A stretch of 64,000 nucleotides of DNA, taken from positions 14,934,001 through 14,998,000 of the forward strand of contig NC_056412.1 of NCBI RefSeq assembly GCF_905147365.1. The letters run 5' to 3'. The notes under the pieces were generated by a model. That model saw only the letters and a program-made list of their open reading frames with translations, ran no database searches and was not told the origin of the DNA. Positions 57,345 through 64,000 of this stretch are shown here, one piece after another. Each line of letters begins with the position of its first letter. Positions within the stretch are counted from its first letter, which is position 1. The DNA comes from Aricia agestis. Lineage: Eukaryota; Arthropoda; Insecta; Lepidoptera; Lycaenidae. Both the position numbers and the translations under genes were made by a program.

Positions 57345-58150
57345 ATATATATCTGCAAAAACCGTATTCAAATCGGATCAGTAGTTTTCGTGTTAAAGAA
57401 AAAAGTTTTATGCAAAATCTTGCCCCCTCTTTTGTCCCCTTAGAGGGGTGAGGGGAACAATTTTATACACTAGATATTAAATTGAAAATACAGTTTATAA
57501 TATGATGTAAGTTTATTCAAGAAAAAAGTTTGATACAAAATCTGCCCCCTCTATGGTCCGTTTGAGGGGTGGGGGGGAAAAATTTTATACACCAGATATG
57601 AAGTTGGAAGAAGACAAATATATTTGCGAAAACCATATTCAAATCGGATCAGTAGTTTTCATGTTAAAAAAATGTTTGATACAATATCTGACCCCCTCTT
57701 CGACCCCCTTAAAGGGGTGGGGGAAAAATTTTGTACACCAGATGTTAAATTGGAATATACATTTCATAATATGAAGTTAGTCCATTGAAGAAAAAAGTGT
57801 GATACAAAATTTGACCCCCTCTTTGGTCCCCTTAGAGGGGTGAGGGGGGAAAAATTTATACACCAGATGTTAAGTTGGGAGAAGATAAATATATCTGCGG
57901 AAACAGAATTCAAATCGGATCAGTAGTTTTCGAGTTAAAGAAAAAAGTTTGGTACAAAATCTTACCCCCTCTTTTGATCCTTGGAGAGGTGGGGGGAAAA
58001 ATTTTTGTACACCAGATGTTAAGTTGGGAGAAGACAAATATATCTGCGAAAACCGCATTCAAATCGGATCAGTAATTTTCGTGTGATGCTGGAACAAACA
58101 TACAGACAGACAGACAGACAGACACACATACAGGCAGACAAAAAACTAAC
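57345..58150. repeat. Tandem array 5, about 270-bp dimeric unit
   Basis: CAAATCGGATCAGTAG at about 57370, 57640, 57911 and 58060. CCCCCTCT...AGAGGGG palindromes alternate at about 120 and 150 bp. Ends in a (CAGA)n tract at about 58100-58140. Frames at 57553, 57870 and 57875 are repeat translations. Confidence 0.82.
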
Positions 58151-58204
58151 CACAGTTTTGGCTTCTATAGCGATGTAGTAACGCTTATTATTTTTTGGAT
58201 ATCT

Positions 58205-58675
58205 TTAATGTACAGAATGGGGATTGTCCATTTTTTTTGAATTTTGCTCATTACAAAAACATTTCGAGGAATAAGTTTAGTGATCGTTTTTCTGTATATA
58301 AACGAAAAAAATACCCATTAGTTACTTATATTTTTGAACAAATATGTTTAACCTTTGTTTGACCTTCAATGGCGTTAAATTAGCTATAAATTCGACCAAC
58401 ATTACGTTTCGAACTTTTGGTAAGCTTCTCGTATCAGCTTTCACATTATGAGAACTTGCATTTGATGAACCAGCCATTATAAATAAGATTGAAAGGAAAA
58501 AACATACTGCAGAGGTCAATTATTGGCCGCCGATGATGACGTCAGAGCGAAACTTTAAAAATTTATTGAGAAAAAACTAGCCAATGAATTTAAGCCAAAA
58601 TACCCTATTTTAACGAAAAAAAATATAAAAAGTACATGTGATTTTTTTTGGACAATGCCCATTGTCATTTCTACA
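58205..58675 (-). mobile_element. Unclassified inverted-repeat element with a short frame
   Basis: Ends AATGGGGATTGTCCA (58216-58230) and TGGACAATGCCCATT (58649-58663) are inverted with one mismatch, next to T/A runs. A minus-strand frame (58322-58519) includes MAGSSNASSHNVKADTRSLP and a basic continuation. I do not recognise it as a transposase or host protein. Confidence 0.5.
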
Positions 58676-58764
58676 GTTTTATTATATGTATAGATTATTA
58701 AAGTACAAATAAGAATGAGTAATTTGTGAAAATTTCAGGTGTCATCATTAATAAAAGCAAAAAA

Positions 58765-58912
58765 CGTTAAGAAAATCACGAAATTCGTAATCAAAATGTA
58801 TGCGGTTTGACATACGAGTAAGTCATCGCTAAAATATGACATTAATTCACTTGCGAAGACTAATGTCAAATCCCATATATTTTGATAACGAATTTCGTCA
58901 TCGATTTTAACG
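58765..58912. mobile_element. 148-bp MITE
   Basis: CGTTAA at both ends; ACGAAATTCGTAATCAAAAT mirrors ATTTTGATAACGAATTTCGT; inner GTTTGACAT / ATGTCAAAT. Confidence 0.8.
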
Positions 58913-59039
58913 GAAGGGTCTTTGGCTACGGCTCTTTGACAGATTGGCGTGTCGCCTCGCGCAATTGAAATCTGTCAAATTCATACTTTATGCCGCACCG
59001 TGCCTCGCCTCGTCGCGTTGCGGTCTGAATTGACCCTAA
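58913..59039. mobile_element. PIF/Harbinger-type MITE, copy 3 (left end degenerate)
   Basis: The right end GTTGCGGTCTGAATTGACCC followed by TAA, and CGCAATTGAAATCTGTCAAA inside, match 35056-35225. The left inverted end is lost or replaced. Confidence 0.7.
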
Positions 59040-59084
59040 AGTGTAGCGCTGCGCAGTGGGACAAAGTTGTATTTATATACATAC

Positions 59085-59460
59085 TAATATTATAAATTCA
59101 ATAGTGTATCTTTCTTACCTTTACACGCGAACCGATTATTATAACCGAGAGAGGATATTAAAGGATTCTTTCGGTCGAAAAAAAACCCCATCTACTGACG
59201 CCCAGGATAGTATTCCTGGGCGTCAGTAGATGGGACAACGCGTCGCTGTGCTTAATTCTCAAAAACGTTGACGCACAGGAATATTATCAACGCCCTCAAC
59301 CCGTACCATGCAGGAACTAATAAAAAAGTGTCGTTACAACTTTTTCAGGCTAGCCCGAGGCGCAACGCGCGATCAGGAACTACGTTCCAAAAATTACGGT
59401 TTCCGAGCGATAAATTAATTTTGGCGCAACGGAGTTGCAGGCGTCACGGTCGCTAATAGG
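59085..59460 (+). mobile_element. Helitron-like repeat carrying a 21-bp snap-back
   Basis: CATACTAATATTATAAATTC start, then a perfect hairpin at 59187-59207/59214-59234 (6-nt loop), and the family end TTTTGGCGCAACGGAGTTGC, GGCGTCACG. Confidence 0.7.
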
Positions 59461-60391
59461 TACACGTTGCGTCGGTTTGCGCTTCGGTGAGCACAGACCC
59501 TAAGCTATAACCTCCATAATTTCATTACGCTGTCACATGCAAATCACATTCAACATCCACAATATTACGGTCGTATTTTTATGTCCGCTGAATATTAATT
59601 CGCTAATCTAATTGTCCCTGAACAAACTGAATTGACCTATTTGAAAGCTTTCGTTTATGGCAGCGTAAAAAGTTATTGCGAAGTAATATTTATATCAAAC
59701 AACTAGTAAAAAACATGTTATTAGGTTCTATCGACGATATATTATTTACTTTATCTCTTCTTTATAGAACCGCCAATCAAAACGTTTGGATTTAGGACAT
59801 GCCTCGATAATAACGAACGCCTATGTCAATTCCATACATTTTTATCGGCGTTTCTTATAGAAGATGTAAAGAAAGCGTGTTCACTTTTATTTTTCTCTGC
59901 GTTTCAACTAACTTGCAGCCGTGGCCACGAAGGATTCTGTAAAAAGCACATAAGGAATACAAATTTGACCACATTTCCGTTTCGTTTCATAAAAAGTTTA
60001 TTTACAAAGAGTATCCTTAACAAAGAAGGCCCAAGTCTCCGTATGCTTTCAGTCGGGATAATGTTCCTTTGTATACGATATTAGGGCTGTACTGAGTGCA
60101 AACAGAGGTTCTAGCGGCTTTTGATAATCCGATTATTAAGTTACATGATGGGCTATATATTGTTGTAAAAAATTACAAAGGAAACTTAAAGAACATAATC
60201 ATAACGCAATACACAAATACACAGTAATAATATCTAGGTTCTCAGTTCATGCGACGTTTTACTGCATTGTTTTGTATGCGCCTAATTCATAGTGTTTCAT
60301 AAATGAGGTAAAAATTTGTTTCCGTTTTTAATTCGATTCTATATTGTTATGTTATCGCAATATTATTAAAATCTCAAATACAATATACTCG
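59461..60391. other. No gene recognised
   Basis: AT-rich; nothing supported. Confidence 0.4.
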
Positions 60392-60469
60392 ACTGTAGAA
60401 GTAAAGTATTTTTTTAAGTACTATACTTCTACAGTAAAGTATTTAAAAAAAATACTTTACTTCTACAGT
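60392..60469. repeat. Compound hairpin of ACTGTAGAAGTAAAGTATTT
   Basis: The left arm 60392-60417 and right arm to 60469 are inverted with a one-base bulge. The loop contains a partial third copy (CTTCTACAGTAAAGTAT). Confidence 0.85.
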
Positions 60470-60947
60470 ATACAGTAACTAATAAAAAACCCTTCATTTA
60501 GATGCAACAATTCGATTTTTGATTAAAAATGCTCTCATTTCTAAAAGACGAATGACGAACTTTAAAGGTTTTAATTGCTAATATATTAAACCTTTTAACC
60601 TAGCCTTTTAATTATTATTTATCTTTTCTTAATTAAAGGGAGCAAAATGTGAAGTAACTAGGTACTTCTACAAATAATATTTTGACCACAGAATAACCTT
60701 TAGCTAGTTTTCTATTTCGTAGAACGTCTCTCGTAAGTGCAATGTAGAAGGGAAGAAAAATTTCTCAAGCAATTCCCCTCAAGTGTGTTTACTTTAGATA
60801 ACATTGTTAAGTGAGATTGCAGACTGAAATCACGGAAATTCTCGCACAAAACCTGGCAGTTACATTCACTCTTATCCAAGGCTCTATTTGGCTTTTCACT
60901 TCGCTTTAATTTGCTTTGAATTAAATGTAAAAATTCATACATTATAA
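60470..60947. other. No gene recognised
   Basis: The minus-strand frame at 60712-60942 has no family or splice support. Confidence 0.4.
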
Positions 60948-61090
60948 ATGCGAAAGTGTGTCTGTCTGTCTGTCTGTCACCTTAAATCGCTGGACTGATT
61001 TTGATGGGTATGGATATACTTTGGGTCCCAGGAAAGGTCATAGGATACTTTTTATCTCAGAGAAATGTACGGACCTCGCGCAATAAACGA
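60948..61090 (+). mobile_element. Helitron-like short repeat
   Basis: ATAAATGCGAAAGTGTGTCT, (GTCT)n, AAATCGCTGGACTGATTTTG, AGGTCATAGGATACTTTTTA, ATGTACGGACC. Confidence 0.68.
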
Positions 61091-62100
61091 ATATAGATTT
61101 AGTTTTACAAGTTAAAACTTTTTAATTGACTTGAACCTATTTACGGTTAAATCTTCGTTAAATTTTGGTAAAATAATATCTCCTATTTCCAAGAATCCCA
61201 TGAAAGTTTTTATAAAAATGTTAGCCAGACGAAGTTAATTAAGACTGACAGTATTAATTAAGAGATTTTTACACTTTGCTTATTAGCGGTCAGCGAGTTA
61301 TAATTAAAAGTTCACTACCATTTATTATGATTAAACTCATTTATTTAATCTGGGACAAGAAACATAATTTCATCAAATTATAATATCTAATACTTACATA
61401 ATAACGTACATAAGCAAGAAAGACGTCTTTTAAATTTTAATGTTTGACTAATATTTAAAATTTTATTTGTCTACTTAAATAATGTTTTTAAAGAAAGTGG
61501 CCAATTTGACGCAACCATTTGTTTCTATTTTTAAAAGTTTTTTTTATTAATAATTTTTTATCATTTTTAACGCTTATTAAATTGTTTGTCATAATTAAAA
61601 ACAATATGCTATTTTGCTACTTAAAAAGTTTAAAAAAGTTTTCTGCGCAAATAAAGCTTAAAGCAATATACAGTAATGATTCAATATAGAGAAATCAATC
61701 TTATGATGAGAAATTAGTGAATAGCCTAGTTATGTTATTGGCTATTGTAGAGCTATGAAACGAAAAGACATTACGCCTTATATGAAATAATACTATGTTA
61801 TTGTTTAGGGGACTGTATTTTTAGAGTTTTTGTTTAGGTAATATGAGTAAACTGCGCACAATTCAGCGGTAGCACGATAAGTTATTTTCGATTTATGCCT
61901 GGCCGAGCCCAAATTATGTTTGTTAATTTTATTCGTATAGGGCATAGGCTATAAAGTATAATTATTATATAATTTTAGATAAAATATATTGACAAGTTGA
62001 AAGTTAAAAAAGAAGATATAAAATTCTCCTATTATAAATCGTCGCTGCATCCTCGAGACTTTATAATTAACATGGTAGTCCGCCCCTAGCTTCCGGCATC
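61091..62100. other. No gene recognised
   Basis: AT-rich; nothing supported. Confidence 0.4.
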
Positions 62101-62739
62101 GAACACCTTTCAGAGCTTCCTGAAAAAATAAAATAGACGGCGCGGCAATGGCACCATTTCTAGAGCGGGATTTTTACCCCACCGCTACCGGTTTCTCCCC
62201 CCAGTTTACCTCGGAGGCTCACTGCAGATCGGTCCTCATTCGTTACTAGTGTTCGGGCATCGAAACATCTCTAACTAGGTTATAGTGCTTTAATTTTGTA
62301 AAGTGAACAGTGAAATAACTTAATAATTTATTTAAGTGTTTTTAAGTGAATATAAGTGCATAGTAATTTTAAATATCAAGATAAGCGAAAATTCCGTCGG
62401 AACGTCGTTTGAAAAAACGAATGATCGTTTTTTTTATACAGTTTTATTTTTAGGATGTTTTTACCTACCACGATTATTGTAATAAGAACGAAAAATCGGA
62501 ATTCATCCGTAATATTAAAGTGAATATGGGCAATCTTTCGAAAATACCCTAAACTAAAATACTAAATAATATAAAATAAAAACAAAATATGTACGAGTAT
62601 GTTTAGAGAGTCATTATGCGATCATGGCCGCACATACCCTTTTCAAAGGTATATTTAAAGAGTCTTGATGCGATCTTGACCATATATACCAATGAGCTAC
62701 CCCTTTTTAGGGGACGATGAAGGTTTTATTGCTCAGTCT

Positions 62740-63640
62740 TTCAGATTGATAGTGAATGCGAGTGTTTAATTTCATCCAATCGGAGTGTTTGATCCGTTAT
62801 GAGTATGCCTTTTGAAACTGATGCAACCAGCATTGATTTAATAACATGACGCTCTACCGGAGCTACTAAATAATAATTCATCTGTCTCGACCTCTCAAGG
62901 TGACAGACTCAGTGCCCAATGCGGTCGAACCCATCCCATCTTTATCAAGTGATATTTTAGAAGCTTTGGGTTTTTGAAAAACAAAGTGGAAGTTTTGCGC
63001 CGAAGATCAGGGATGAGAACTCTGAACGTTGGGGACCAGTTTATTGTGGACTCCTAAGTAAGGAGTGCATGCAAAAATGAATGGAAACATCCATATACCG
63101 GAAAATTTAATCCTATTAAAAGCTCCAGTTCTTGGTCCGGATCTGGCTTGAGTTTTAACCGATTCAGTTTGAAATGGACAAACGATTGGAAAAAGGTACA
63201 AATTCATTTTGGACAGTGTATTGCGGAGATTGCTGGTAAGACAGTTTTTATCTATATATTTTATTAACTCGTTACTGTAATGGTAATCTTGCATCAAGGC
63301 TACTAAAATGGCAGAACGTACGGGTCTACAGATTAAGTTTAAAAAGCCTTATGATCCACAACAACCTTTTACATCGTCATATCAGCATGGTCAACCACTG
63401 CCTAACAGACCGGTAGGCTCTCGCGGCCCACCCAAATAACAAGGGCGGAAGGAGTGGGCCCGGGAATACGAAGCCCTCGGACGCGCAAGCGGCCACGCAC
63501 TGCGACGGCGCACACCGGTCGAAGCGGGCCATACAGACGGAACCACAGGAGCTAGAAGTAACTGCTTTAGCAAGACTGCAACATTATTGTAATAACTTCA
63601 AACTCACTAACGATCCTGTCGTTCTCGAGTGTGTATCTGG
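62740..63640 (+). pseudogene. Decayed DIRS-like retrotransposon gag
   Basis: Conceptual translation with several stops and frame changes gives segments I recognise from insect DIRS/PAT-like Gag: SVPNAVEPIPSLSSDILEAL (from about 62912), IPENLILLKAPVLGPDLA (about 63092), ATKMAERTGLQIKFKK (about 63300), and ELEVTALARLQHYCNNFKL (about 63550) followed by LTNDPVVLECVSG. The first AUG-led piece (63308) stops at 63436-63438 and the frame changes there. Not functional. The GC-containing sequence from about 62100 to 62740 may be its 5' leader, but I saw no terminal repeat. Confidence 0.75.
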
Positions 63641-63648
63641 AATATTAT

Positions 63649-64000
63649 ATGGTTCCCTTTTCTACAACACAGGTCTACGAGCCGCATCAATATTTTTCGG
63701 CCAATGAAGTGGTAATTCACATGAATGATGAAATCACTAGATTATTGCAATTGTTAGGCGCTGTTGCTGAATGTCAGGATGTTCCTGGCCAATTTATTTC
63801 TGAAATCTTTCTCGTTCCTAAGGATGATGGAAGTTATCTAGTAAAGGATAATAATAATGAGATAGTGCTTTTTGCTGATGACACTTCACTTATTTTTAAA
63901 GTGAAGCGACAACAGTCGAACTACGACGAGGTAAACAGTGCTCTCTCAAAAATAGTACATTGGTTTAATGTTAATAACTTACTTTTAAATTCTAGTAAAA
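63649..64000 (+). pseudogene. Open frame fusing DIRS-like RT to Jockey RT, runs off the window
   Basis: From ATG 63649 the frame stays open for 117 codons to the window edge. The first about 60 residues are DIRS-like RT N-terminus (VYEPHQYFSANEVVIHMNDE, QDVPGQFISEIFLVPKDDGS). From about 63832 they become Jockey-type RT (SYLVKD, EIVLFADDTSLIFKVKR, SALSKIVHWFN) matching the element at 16.6-18.8 kb. The join at a shared Ser-Tyr keeps the frame. Neither half is a complete enzyme. It is probably a chance in-frame chimera produced by insertion or template switching. Confidence 0.75.
63832..64000 (+). mobile_element. Second copy of the Jockey-type LINE, 5' truncated
   Basis: Aligns with about 17675-17840 with roughly 15% divergence; includes the FADD active site. 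Continues past the window. Confidence 0.9.

Noticed and set aside
57553..58075. Frames of 62-73 codons on both strands
   Set aside because: They translate tandem array 5, with low-complexity glycine/lysine runs.

Overview
This is nuclear DNA from an insect, almost certainly a moth or butterfly. It is AT-rich and contains one spliced, intron-rich host gene. The rest is dominated by dispersed repeats that look typical of Lepidoptera: a tRNA-like SINE with eight recognisable copies here, Helitron-like 3' ends (hairpin plus CTAG), Jockey-type LINEs, a gypsy element, DIRS-like remnants and many small inverted-repeat (MITE) elements. There are no operons, rRNA genes, CRISPR arrays or free-standing tRNAs that I can support. 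Family names are from recognition only; no database was searched.

Layout. 0.6-1.3 kb: a complete 677-bp miniature LTR retrotransposon with a 4-bp target duplication. 1.9-2.1 kb (minus): a possible first coding exon with a signal peptide. 5.0-10.2 kb: an intact gypsy-type LTR retrotransposon (gag, pol, identical 585-bp LTRs, ACAT target duplication). 10.7-15.6 kb: four different tandem arrays, the last closing on a Helitron-like end. 16.6-18.8 kb: a Jockey-type LINE with one stop and one frameshift. 20.0-26.2 kb: hAT-type elements and a second miniature LTR element carrying two nested insertions. 30.4-30.6 kb: a second tRNA-headed SINE.

32.1-51.2 kb (minus strand): the host gene, a trimethyllysine dioxygenase (TMLHE-like), with seven consecutive coding exons. 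All splice phases fit, and the iron-binding residues and stop codon are present. Only the N-terminal, presumably mitochondrial-targeting, exon is missing. Its introns hold SINEs, MITEs, a LINE fragment and a 567-bp hairpin. The 3' UTR contains degenerate tandem copies of the exon segment encoding the DNFRVLHGR motif.

51.5-64 kb: TA-flanked MITEs, a piggyBac deletion derivative keeping part of a transposase, a Helitron-like body with two tandem arrays (one related in inverted orientation to the 14-15 kb array), other inverted-repeat elements, and at the right edge a decayed DIRS-like gag followed by an open frame that fuses DIRS-like reverse transcriptase to Jockey reverse transcriptase. A recurrent feature across the window is small, often perfect snap-back hairpins, two of them inside LINE coding sequence.
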